From the NCBI GenBank assembly GCA_000432335.1, contig HF995405.1, forward strand, positions 18,809 to 43,734: a stretch of 24,926 bases of DNA. The letters run 5' to 3'. Source of the stretch: Firmicutes bacterium CAG:646 (GTDB taxonomy: Bacteria > Bacillota > Clostridia > Lachnospirales > Lachnospiraceae). The translations under genes were made by a program, and so were the position numbers. A model generated the notes under the pieces. The model worked only from the letters and a program-made list of their open reading frames with translations, did not search any database and had not been told where the DNA came from. Positions 15,404 to 22,565 of this stretch are shown piece after piece (the stretch's first letter is position 1; each line of letters starts with the position of its first letter).

Positions 15404-16924
15404 ATGCAGCAGATTGTAGATCAGAAACAGATGAAAGAGCTGGAGCGTTATACAATAGAGGAAATAGGAGTTTCCTCTATTGTTTTGATGGAGAGAGCGG
15501 CTCTGGCAGTGGTAGAGGAACTGAAGGCGCATTTTGATCTGACGCGGGTTCTTGTGGTATGTGGTTCGGGAAATAATGGAGGCGACGGGATTGCAGCAGC
15601 CAGAATCCTTCATACGCAGGGATATTCCGTTTCCGTATTTTTAGCAGGAAAAAGAGAATCTTTTACAGAAGAAAGCAGGATTCAGTGGAAGATTGCCGAA
15701 AATTATGGAATTTCTCAGGTGAATAACCTGCAGTTGGATGAATATACTACTATCGTAGACGCTGTATTTGGTATTGGTCTGTCCAGAGAAGTTACCGGGA
15801 AGTACAGGGAATTATTTGAAGCAATCAATCAAAGCAAAATTCCGGTGCTGGCAGTGGATATTCCCTCCGGTGTGCGGGGAGATACTGGCAAAGTGTTCGG
15901 CAGCGCTGTCCGGGCAGCGGCTACAGTTACTTTTGCCTATGGAAAAACAGGGCTTTATCTGTATCCTGGTGCAGATTACGCAGGAAAGGTGCTCGTGCGG
16001 GATATTGGTATCTACAAATATGAGAAAAATGCGTTGTTTGTTCTGGAAGAACAGGAATATGCATGGCTGCCTTCAAGGGTTGCGGATGGAAATAAAGGGA
16101 CTTTCGGGAAAGTCTTGCTGGTGGCAGGAAGTAAAAATATGAGCGGCGCAGCGTATTTTGCAGCAAAAGCGGTTCTTTGCACCGGTTCCGGTATGGTGAG
16201 GATTTTTACGGAGGAGAGCAATCGCATGATTTTGCAGCAGCTTCTTCCTGAGGCGCTTCTTACGACCTATGAAGAGGGGGAAGCGAAAGAAAGGATAGAG
16301 GAAAAGCTAAATTTTGCCAGAGCATGGGCAGATGTGGAAGCAGCGGGACCGGGTCTGGGCTCTTCCAGGGAGGTGCACTGGATTTTGGAAAAACTTTTGG
16401 AATCTTCCTATCGGGAAGGGGGCTCTCACCCTCTGATTTTGGATGCAGATGGACTAAACTGGCTTAGCGGGCACATGAAAGTCTTAAAAGGAATGAAACG
16501 TCCTGTGATTCTCACTCCCCATATGGGAGAGATGACTCGGATCTCGGGATATACGATGGAACAACTGAAGGCGTCCCCCCTTGCCTGCCTGAAAGAATTC
16601 TGTAATGCTTATCCGGTGACGGTGATATTGAAAGATGCCCGTACCCTGACAGGAAGCAAAGGGAGCGTGTATTATATAAATCTTACCGGAAACAGCGGAA
16701 TGGCGACAGCAGGTTCGGGAGATGTGCTCACGGGAATCACGGCGAGTCTGGTTGCTCAGGGAACCCGCGTGGACTATGCGGCACCCCTTGCAGTTTGGCT
16801 GCACGGAAAAGCAGGAGATCAGGCAAAAGAAGAAAAGGGAGAGCGGGGTATGACTGCTTCCGATCTTCTGGATGCTCTGCCACAGGTTATGAAAAAACTG
16901 GATGCTGCCACCAGAAAATCCTAA
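15404..16924 (+). CDS. nnr: Bifunctional NAD(P)H-hydrate epimerase / ADP-dependent dehydratase
   Basis: Repairs hydrated NADH and NADPH: the N-terminal YjeF_N epimerase interconverts R and S forms, and the C-terminal ribokinase-like domain dehydrates the S form using ADP. 506 aa, the normal fused length. Epimerase: CGSGNNGGDG at 53-62, then VDAVFGIGLSREVTG and the AVDIPSG strand. Dehydratase (from about 225): AAGPGLG, TPHMGEMTR and the nucleotide-site NSGMATAGSGDVLTG near the end. It is almost contiguous with rex (three bases), so coenzyme repair and redox sensing share a transcript. The ribosome site is a weak AAAGG, compatible with translational coupling. Confidence 0.95.
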   Translation: MQQIVDQKQMKELERYTIEEIGVSSIVLMERAALAVVEELKAHFDLTRVLVVCGSGNNGGDGIAAARILHTQGYSVSVFLAGKRESFTEESRIQWKIAENYGISQVNNLQLDEYTTIVDAVFGIGLSREVTGKYRELFEAINQSKIPVLAVDIPSGVRGDTGKVFGSAVRAAATVTFAYGKTGLYLYPGADYAGKVLVRDIGIYKYEKNALFVLEEQEYAWLPSRVADGNKGTFGKVLLVAGSKNMSGAAYFAAKAVLCTGSGMVRIFTEESNRMILQQLLPEALLTTYEEGEAKERIEEKLNFARAWADVEAAGPGLGSSREVHWILEKLLESSYREGGSHPLILDADGLNWLSGHMKVLKGMKRPVILTPHMGEMTRISGYTMEQLKASPLACLKEFCNAYPVTVILKDARTLTGSKGSVYYINLTGNSGMATAGSGDVLTGITASLVAQGTRVDYAAPLAVWLHGKAGDQAKEEKGERGMTASDLLDALPQVMKKLDAATRKS

Positions 16925-16987
16925 GATGAAAGATGCCTGACGAATTATTTCAGAAGTTTGTATGAAGGGAACGAGGAATGAAATAAA

Positions 16988-18118
16988 ATGGAAAAAGCGC
17001 ACAACAGAGTATATGCATCCATCGATTTGAATGCTATAGAAGAAAATTTTGAGAATATGAAAAAAAATCTCACCCCTGAAACAAAAATGATCGCAGTAGT
17101 CAAAGCGGACGCCTATGGTCATGGGGCAGTGAAAATTGCCCGTCGCATGGAGCCGAAGGAGTATATCTGGGGGTTTGCAGTGGCGACAGCAGAAGAGGGG
17201 AAGGAGCTTCGGGAAAATGGGATTCAAAAGCCGATTCTGGTTCTGGGTTACGTCTTTTCGGAAGATTACGAGTTTCTGGTTAAAGAACAGATCCGACCAG
17301 CCGTCTTTACAGAGCAGATGGCAAACGAGCTTTCTCAGGCAGCGCAAAAAGTCGGATGTTGTATTCCTATCCATCTGGCAGTAGATACAGGAATGACACG
17401 GATCGGATTTCGCAATCCGGAGGCGAGCATTCAGGAAATGATACATATCAGCAAACTTCCCTGTCTGAAGATTGAGGGGATGTTTACTCATTTTGCCCGG
17501 GCGGATGAAGATGATGTTACCTCTGTCCGTAAACAGTATGAACAATATCTGGAATTTCTTCGTAAGGCAGAGGAGGCGGGAATTTCTATTCCTCTTCGGC
17601 ATTGTAACAACAGCGCAGGAGTTCTCTGGCACAGAGAGGGAGATCTGGATGCTGTACGCCCGGGAATTACCATTTATGGCATCGCGCCGTCGGATGAAGT
17701 GAAGAATCCCGGAGTAGTTCTTAAGCCGGCGTTGGAATGGAAATCTCATATTTCTCATGTGAAAGAGGTTGAGGCAGGAGTGCCTGTAAGTTATGGAGGA
17801 ACTTTTGTTACGGACAGACTTACTCGGATTGCCACGATTCCTGTGGGTTATGCAGACGGTTATCCTCGCAGCTTATCCAATCGGGGAACTGTTCTGATCC
17901 ATGGAAAACGGGCGCCTATTTTGGGCAGGATCTGTATGGATCAGTTCATGGTGGATGTGACAGAGATTCCAGAAGCTTTTGTGGGAGACGAAGTGACGTT
18001 ATTGGGACGGGATGGAAAAGATCAAATCTCAGTAGAAGAATTGGCAAAACTGTCGGGGAGATTCCCCTATGAATTTTTGTGTTGTATCAGTAAAAGAGTT
18101 CCAAGAATCTACAAATAG
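16988..18118 (+). CDS. alr: Alanine racemase
   Basis: PLP enzyme making D-alanine for peptidoglycan, cytoplasmic, 376 aa (typical). The PLP lysine is Lys39 in AVVKADAYGHGA. The second catalytic base is Tyr269 in PVSYGGTF. Substrate and cofactor residues lie in HCNNSAG (205-211) and RPGITIYG (224-231). Thr-rich IATIPVGYADGYPR and the C-terminal RICMDQFMVDVT beta domain are complete. It follows nnr after 63 bases with an AGGA ribosome site and precedes the mazF-like gene, as in the alr-ndoA arrangement of Bacillus. Confidence 0.96.
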   Translation: MEKAHNRVYASIDLNAIEENFENMKKNLTPETKMIAVVKADAYGHGAVKIARRMEPKEYIWGFAVATAEEGKELRENGIQKPILVLGYVFSEDYEFLVKEQIRPAVFTEQMANELSQAAQKVGCCIPIHLAVDTGMTRIGFRNPEASIQEMIHISKLPCLKIEGMFTHFARADEDDVTSVRKQYEQYLEFLRKAEEAGISIPLRHCNNSAGVLWHREGDLDAVRPGITIYGIAPSDEVKNPGVVLKPALEWKSHISHVKEVEAGVPVSYGGTFVTDRLTRIATIPVGYADGYPRSLSNRGTVLIHGKRAPILGRICMDQFMVDVTEIPEAFVGDEVTLLGRDGKDQISVEELAKLSGRFPYEFLCCISKRVPRIYK

Positions 18119-18133
18119 AATGATATATAAAAA

Positions 18134-18219
18134 ACTCCGAATATACCGAAAAATTATGGAAATACTGTAGAGGTAACAGGTAACTGGAAAGTTACGCAAC
18201 ATAACGTAGAAATCGGAGT
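18134..18219 (+). promoter_or_regulatory. Structured mazF leader that can mask the ribosome site
   Basis: ACTCCGA (18134-18140) is perfectly complementary to TCGGAGT (18213-18219), which contains the GGAG ribosome site of mazF. Between them, GTAACT-GGAA-AGTTAC (18180-18195) forms a stem capped by a GNRA-type tetraloop. The paired form would hide the ribosome site. There is no T run, so it is not a terminator. I do not recognise a known riboswitch class. Confidence 0.4.
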
Positions 18220-18228
18220 GTGGATTGT

Positions 18229-18576
18229 GTGAATATCAGACGAGGAGATATCTTTTATGCAGATTTAAGACCAGTGATCGGAAGCGAACAGGGAGGCATC
18301 CGTCCAGTGTTGATTATACAAAATGATGTGGGGAACCGGCACAGCCCAACGGTGATCTGCGCTGCCATCACATCAAAGATGAATAAGGCAAAGCTTCCTA
18401 CGCATATAGAAATTGACGCCTCTTCTTACGATATCGTAAGAGATTCGGTTATTTTGCTGGAACAGCTTCGCACCATTGACAAACAAAGGTTGAAAGATAA
18501 AGTCTGTCATCTGGATGAGCGAATTCTTTCACAGGTGAACCGGGCGCTGAAGATCAGTCTGGAGCTTCCTACATAA
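18229..18576 (+). CDS. mazF: MazF/PemK-family endoribonuclease (EndoA type)
   Basis: Sequence-specific mRNA interferase, toxin of MazEF-type modules. From the GTG at 18229 it has 115 aa, close to the 116 aa of B. subtilis EndoA, and is very similar to it: RRGDIFYADL at the start, GSEQGGIRPVLIIQND at 18-33, and SVILLEQLRTIDKQRL at 73-88. Catalytic residues Arg25 and Thr48 are both conserved, so it should be active. A GTG at 18220 is in frame but sits one base after GGAG; the GTG at 18229, ten bases after it, is chosen. The usual upstream antitoxin gene (ndoAI/mazE) is missing: only 110 bases separate it from alr, with no suitable frame. Confidence 0.93.
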   Translation: MNIRRGDIFYADLRPVIGSEQGGIRPVLIIQNDVGNRHSPTVICAAITSKMNKAKLPTHIEIDASSYDIVRDSVILLEQLRTIDKQRLKDKVCHLDERILSQVNRALKISLELPT

Positions 18577-18594
18577 GTATGGATTCAAGGGTTC

Positions 18595-18623
18595 TTGACG
18601 AATGATAAGGAAAATGATATATT
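18595..18623 (+). promoter_or_regulatory. Promoter of the CNNM/CorC gene and yebC
   Basis: TTGACG (18595-18600), a 17-base spacer and TATATT (18618-18623) lie 62 bases before the start codon of the CNNM/CorC-family gene. Good sigma-A match. Confidence 0.7.
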
Positions 18624-18684
18624 CTGTAAGGATTATCCCACATTTTGGGGACGATGATAAACCACAAGAGAAAAAGGAGACGAT

Positions 18685-20013
18685 ATGGAAGGGCAAGACA
18701 ACCCGGTGGCCGGGTGTATCATATTTTTGATTTTTATTGTTTTTAACAGTATTTTTTATGGATTTGGCTCGGCAATCCAGCATATTAATGAAAATGATGT
18801 GGAATTGAAAGCGCAGGAGGGAGACAAAAAAAGCTCCCAGCTCTTAAAGATGCTCAGCAAGCCGGCAGATCTGATCAATACCATTCAGGTGATCGCCACG
18901 TTACTCAGCATTTTGATCGGATTTTCTTTGATCCGAAGCTTTTCCGGGTATTTTAACAGATTGCTGCAGGATACCCCTTTGGCGGAACGGATGGGAATGT
19001 CAGTTTTGTCAGTGATTGTGCTGATTCTGGTAATTCTGGTAAACATGATTTTACTGCTTTCGCTGGGGATTCTGGTTCCTAAGAAAGTGTGCGCTCATTA
19101 TCCGCAGGTCAGCGCCTATCATTTACTGTCGGTGGTGCGGGGAGTAATTATTCTGCTTTATCCCGTGTCAAAACTGGTCGCTGTCATTTCGAATTTGGTA
19201 GTACGGATTTTTGGTATCGATCCCAATCATCCGCTGGATGATGTGACGGAAGATGAGATTATTGAGCTGGTGGATGAAGCCCATGAGCAGGGGGTCATTC
19301 AGGAGAGTGAGGCGGAGATGATCCAGAACATCATGGAGTTCAGCGATAAATCAGCGAAAGATATCATGACCCACCGAAAGAATATGAATCTTTTGGAAGA
19401 TACGATGACGCTGGAAGAAGCGGTGAATTTTATGGCGGAACACACAAATTCCCGATATCCGGTCTGTCATGATGATATTGATAATATTATCGGTTTTATT
19501 CACATTAAGGATGCGTTGGTGCATCAGATCCGGCAGGAAGACAGGGAAAAGCAGCTGATGCAGATTCCTCAGCTGATTCGTTCCGTAGCTTTTATTCCTG
19601 AGACAAGAAGTATTGATTCTATTTTCAAATCCATGCAGGTAAAGAAGGTACATATGGCAATCGTGGTAGATGAATATGGACAAACCTCAGGGCTTCTTAC
19701 GATGGAAGATATCCTGGAAGAAATTGTGGGAAATATTCTGGATGAATACGATGAGTCGGAAGAATTTATCCAACCGCAGTTTGACGAGAGTATCTTGATG
19801 GATGGTCTTACGCCGTTGGAGGATGTGGAAGAAGTTCTGGGAATTGACCTGGGTGATCAGGAATTTGAAACATTAAATGGTTATCTTACTTCTTTGTTGG
19901 AGCATATTCCCACAGAAGAAGATAAAGAAATAAATGCAAATGGATATTCCTTCCAGATTTTATCTGTGGAGAACAATATCATTCAAAAGTTAAGAGTAGA
20001 AAAATTACAATAA
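18685..20013 (+). CDS. CNNM/CorC (HlyC)-family membrane protein with paired CBS domains
   Basis: 442 aa. An N-terminal CNNM/DUF21 membrane domain has hydrophobic segments near 9-28, 68-85, 107-131 and 147-172. A CBS pair spans about 225-350, including KDIMTHRKNM and IVVDEYGQTSGLLTMEDILEEIVGNI (326-351). A CorC_HlyC transporter-associated domain ends the protein (about 362-440). The family is linked to magnesium and other divalent cation export or homeostasis; the old hemolysin label has little support. AAGGAG precedes the ATG. It is followed after 19 bases by yebC and probably cotranscribed with it. The N-terminal membrane part is less like the typical DUF21 sequence than the rest, so substrate is not predicted. 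Confidence 0.9.
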   Translation: MEGQDNPVAGCIIFLIFIVFNSIFYGFGSAIQHINENDVELKAQEGDKKSSQLLKMLSKPADLINTIQVIATLLSILIGFSLIRSFSGYFNRLLQDTPLAERMGMSVLSVIVLILVILVNMILLLSLGILVPKKVCAHYPQVSAYHLLSVVRGVIILLYPVSKLVAVISNLVVRIFGIDPNHPLDDVTEDEIIELVDEAHEQGVIQESEAEMIQNIMEFSDKSAKDIMTHRKNMNLLEDTMTLEEAVNFMAEHTNSRYPVCHDDIDNIIGFIHIKDALVHQIRQEDREKQLMQIPQLIRSVAFIPETRSIDSIFKSMQVKKVHMAIVVDEYGQTSGLLTMEDILEEIVGNILDEYDESEEFIQPQFDESILMDGLTPLEDVEEVLGIDLGDQEFETLNGYLTSLLEHIPTEEDKEINANGYSFQILSVENNIIQKLRVEKLQ

Positions 20014-20032
20014 GTATAAGAGGAGAGAGAGT

Positions 20033-20761
20033 ATGTCAGGACATTCAAAATTTGCAAATATCAAGCATAAAAAAGAAAAAAATGATGCAAAAAAAGGCAA
20101 AATTTTTACGATCATCGGAAGAGAGATCGTGATTGCAGTGAAAGAGGGAGGCGCTGATCCTGCAAGCAACAGCAAGCTTCGTGATGTGATCGCAAAGGCA
20201 AAGGCAAACAATATGCCGAATGATACCATCGAAAGAGGTATTAAAAGAGCGGCAGGAGACGCCAATGCAGATAATTACGAGGTAATCACCTATGAAGGAT
20301 ATGGTCCTAACGGAATTGCAATTATCGTAGATACTCTGACAGACAACAAAAACAGAACGGCAGCCAATGTAAGAAGCGCTTTCACAAAAGGAAACGGAAA
20401 TGTTGGCACACCGGGCTGTGTATCTTTTATGTTTGACAAAAAAGGTCAGATCATTGTAGCGAAAGAAGATTGTGAGCTGGAGGCAGATGATCTGATGATG
20501 ATGGCTCTGGACGCAGGTGCAGAAGATTTTTCTGAGGAAGAAGACTGCTACGAGATCATCACTGATCCGGATGATTTCTCCGCTGTAAGAGAGGCGTTGG
20601 AAAAAGAGGGCGTGGAGATGGCAGAAGCAGAGGTAACCATGATTCCTCAGACTTATGTGGAACTGACAGATGAAGCTGCAGTGAAGAGTCTTCAGAAAAC
20701 ACTGGATCTTCTTGAAGATGACGATGACGTGCAGGCAATTTACCATAACTGGAGCGAGTAA
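20033..20761 (+). CDS. yebC: YebC/PmpR-family protein (TACO1 homologue)
   Basis: 242 aa, typical length. It begins with the family signature MSGHSKFANIKHKKEKNDA, and the full three-domain body is present (ITYEGYGPNG, RTAANVRSAFTKGNGN, CVSFMFDKKG). Annotated in many genomes as a transcription regulator, but members of this family also help ribosomes pass difficult proline-rich stretches. Both roles are family knowledge, not shown here. A GAGGAG-rich ribosome site lies just upstream, 19 bases after the preceding stop codon. Confidence 0.95.
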   Translation: MSGHSKFANIKHKKEKNDAKKGKIFTIIGREIVIAVKEGGADPASNSKLRDVIAKAKANNMPNDTIERGIKRAAGDANADNYEVITYEGYGPNGIAIIVDTLTDNKNRTAANVRSAFTKGNGNVGTPGCVSFMFDKKGQIIVAKEDCELEADDLMMMALDAGAEDFSEEEDCYEIITDPDDFSAVREALEKEGVEMAEAEVTMIPQTYVELTDEAAVKSLQKTLDLLEDDDDVQAIYHNWSE

Positions 20762-20800
20762 AGAATCGTTTTTCTATAGAAATTTTAATTTTTGAAAAAT

Positions 20801-20842
20801 ATGGGCATACTACTTCTGAATAGAAAGAAGGAGTGTGCCCAT
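20801..20842 (+). promoter_or_regulatory. Hairpin spanning the ribosome site of the TepA-like gene
   Basis: ATGGGCATACT (20801-20811) pairs along 11 bases with AGTGTGCCCAT (20832-20842), with one G-U pair. A smaller CTTCT/AGAAAG stem can form in the loop. The right arm begins with the last two bases of AAGGAG and ends one base before the ATG at 20844. With no T run, it looks like translational control and not a terminator. Confidence 0.45.
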
Positions 20843-20843
20843 T

Positions 20844-21491
20844 ATGAATCTTAATGAAAAAACAGACAATGTAGATCAGTTAGAGAGCAGGATTCAGCTG
20901 TTGAGTATTATCGGAGAAGTGGAAGGTCATGAAGCGCTGGGAGAGCGGACAAAAGCTACCAAGTATGAGCAGATTCTTCCCCGCCTTGCTATGATAGAAG
21001 AGGAGGAGAGAGTGGAAGGGCTTTTGATCCTTTTGAATACGGTGGGCGGCGATGTGGAAGCGGGACTTGCTATAGCAGAAATGATTGCTTCTTTAAGCAA
21101 ACCTACCGTTTCCCTTGTTCTGGGCGGAGGACATTCCATTGGAGTTCCCCTGGCAGTTTCCTCGGATTACAGCTTTATTGTGCCAAGCGCTACCATGGTG
21201 ATCCATCCGGTGAGAACGAACGGAATGTTTATTGGCGTAGTGCAGACTTATCGGAATATGGAAAAAACTCAGGATCGGATCACCGGTTTTATCGCAGAGC
21301 ATTCCCATATTACGCAGGAGAGATTGGAAGAGCTGATGCTAGATACCTCTCTGTTGGTGAAAGATGTGGGAACCATGTTGGATGGAACGGAAGCGGTAAA
21401 GGAAGGTTTGATCGACGAGGTTGGAGGAATCAAAGAAGCGCTGGATAAACTGCATCGTCTGATGAGGGAAAGAAGCAAAACTGAAAAATAG
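20844..21491 (+). CDS. ClpP-like serine protease, TepA family
   Basis: 215-residue member of the ClpP/crotonase-fold proteases related to B. subtilis TepA (translocation-enhancing protein), likely cytoplasmic. A catalytic triad can be proposed: Ser98 in GGGHSIG, His121 in MVIHPVR, and Asp167 in MLDTSLL. The oxyanion segment TVGGD lies at 66-70. A GTG at 20835 is in frame but directly abuts the ribosome site; the ATG at 20844, ten bases after AAGGAG, is preferred. In B. subtilis tepA lies close to spoIIIE, and here ftsK/spoIIIE follows with only uppP between, which supports the assignment. Its natural substrates are not known. Confidence 0.85.
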   Translation: MNLNEKTDNVDQLESRIQLLSIIGEVEGHEALGERTKATKYEQILPRLAMIEEEERVEGLLILLNTVGGDVEAGLAIAEMIASLSKPTVSLVLGGGHSIGVPLAVSSDYSFIVPSATMVIHPVRTNGMFIGVVQTYRNMEKTQDRITGFIAEHSHITQERLEELMLDTSLLVKDVGTMLDGTEAVKEGLIDEVGGIKEALDKLHRLMRERSKTEK

Positions 21492-21505
21492 AAGGACAGT
21501 CTGAC

Positions 21506-21542
21506 GGCAGGAGAAATGGATATTTTCATTGTATCTCCTGCC
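21506..21542 (+). terminator. Hairpin after the TepA-like gene
   Basis: GGCAGGAGA (21506-21514) and TCTCCTGCC (21534-21542) form a perfect 9-bp stem, with a possible AATG/CATT extension inside. The run that follows (TGTTTATGTT) is only moderately T-rich, so termination may be partial. Confidence 0.6.
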
Positions 21543-21557
21543 TGTTTATGTTATAAT
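21529..21557 (+). promoter_or_regulatory. uppP promoter with extended -10
   Basis: TATAAT at 21552-21557 is preceded by TGT, giving an extended -10. TTGTAT at 21529-21534 lies 17 bases upstream and falls inside the terminator hairpin of the previous gene. Confidence 0.6.
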
Positions 21558-21597
21558 AAACTTTTGAAAAAATGTGAAACAGATAAAGAGGTATGGT

Positions 21598-22476
21598 ATG
21601 AGCTTTTTTGAGGCGATTTTATTGGGACTGGTGCAGGGAATTACAGAATTTCTTCCCGTAAGCAGTTCTGGTCATTTGATCATATTGGAACAACTTTTGG
21701 ATATCAAGACGGATGCTGGCGTTTTATTTGAGGTGATGCTTCATATGGGGACGCTGATTGCAGTCTGCACAGTATTTTGGGAAGATCTGAAACGGATGTT
21801 CAGAGAAACTCTCCGCATAGGTTCCGATCTGATTTTTAATCTGAAAGTTTTTCTGCGCAATAAGATACATGACAGAGAAGAAGAACGTTATAAAAAGATA
21901 TTACATAACAATTATAGAAAATTGGTCATGATGATTGTGATTTCCAGTGTTCCCACAGGCATTTTGGGGTATCTTCTGAAAGGCATTGTAGAAGCGGTAA
22001 GCAGTTCCCTCCTGGCAGCTGGTTTGGGAATGCTGATAACTGCAATTTTACTTCTTGTGGTGGATTACTGGGATTTCGGAGATAAGATTCCCAAAGATAT
22101 GAAATCGTCTCAGGCGTTCATGATTGGAATTTGTCAGGGAATTAGTGTGTTTCCGGGAATTTCCCGATCTGGTATTACGATCACTTCGGGGCTTCTTTGT
22201 GGATTGCGCAAAAGTTTTGCAGTGAAATATTCGTTTTTGATCTCTATTCCGGCTATTTTGGGGGCGATGCTCCTTGAACTGCAGGATTTTGCCACATTTT
22301 CCATAAACTTCCAGACGGGAGCTATCTATGTAAGCGGCATGATCGTGGCAGCAATCACCGGATATTTTGCCATCCGTATGTTATTGGCAGTGGTTCAGAG
22401 GAGAAAGTTTAAAATTTTTGCAGGATATTGTATGATCGTTGGCGTGGGAGCGATTGTGTGTGATTTTATTTTATAG
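21598..22476 (+). CDS. uppP: Undecaprenyl-diphosphatase UppP (BacA family)
   Basis: Membrane enzyme that dephosphorylates undecaprenyl diphosphate, recycling the lipid carrier of peptidoglycan and conferring bacitracin tolerance. 292 aa with about eight hydrophobic segments. Both family motifs are present: QGITEFLPVSSSGH at 13-26 (Glu17, Ser-rich, His26) and PGISRSG at 186-192 with the essential Arg190. An upstream in-frame GTG at 21574 is rejected in favour of the ATG at 21598, which has AAAGAGG six bases before it and begins at the family's first amphipathic helix. It has its own promoter. The gene shares a wall theme with alr and ftsK nearby. Confidence 0.95.
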   Translation: MSFFEAILLGLVQGITEFLPVSSSGHLIILEQLLDIKTDAGVLFEVMLHMGTLIAVCTVFWEDLKRMFRETLRIGSDLIFNLKVFLRNKIHDREEERYKKILHNNYRKLVMMIVISSVPTGILGYLLKGIVEAVSSSLLAAGLGMLITAILLLVVDYWDFGDKIPKDMKSSQAFMIGICQGISVFPGISRSGITITSGLLCGLRKSFAVKYSFLISIPAILGAMLLELQDFATFSINFQTGAIYVSGMIVAAITGYFAIRMLLAVVQRRKFKIFAGYCMIVGVGAIVCDFIL

Positions 22477-22492
22477 ATGCCAAGGGCAAACG

Positions 22493-22528
22493 GTCATAAA
22501 CCGCTAAGCGGTTTTATGCCTTTATGAC
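22493..22528 (+). terminator. Nested hairpin after uppP
   Basis: CATAAACCGC (22495-22504) can pair with GCGGTTTTATG (22508-22518, one extra T), giving a terminator-like hairpin. GTCATAAA (22493-22500) can instead pair with TTTATGAC (22521-22528) around an inner CCGC/GCGG stem. The two forms exclude each other. It lies 38 bases before the start codon of ftsK. Confidence 0.5.
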
Positions 22529-22565
22529 ATGGGGTTACAGTTTCAAACAGGGGAGGATTGCATAG

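Noticed and set aside
16484..17758. 424-codon minus-strand open frame opposite nnr and alr
   Set aside because: Antisense to two complete enzymes with all catalytic motifs; no recognisable domain and skewed composition.
18120..18170. 16-codon frame between alr and mazF as a possible antitoxin
   Set aside because: Far too short for a MazE/NdoAI antitoxin and lacks a ribosome site.
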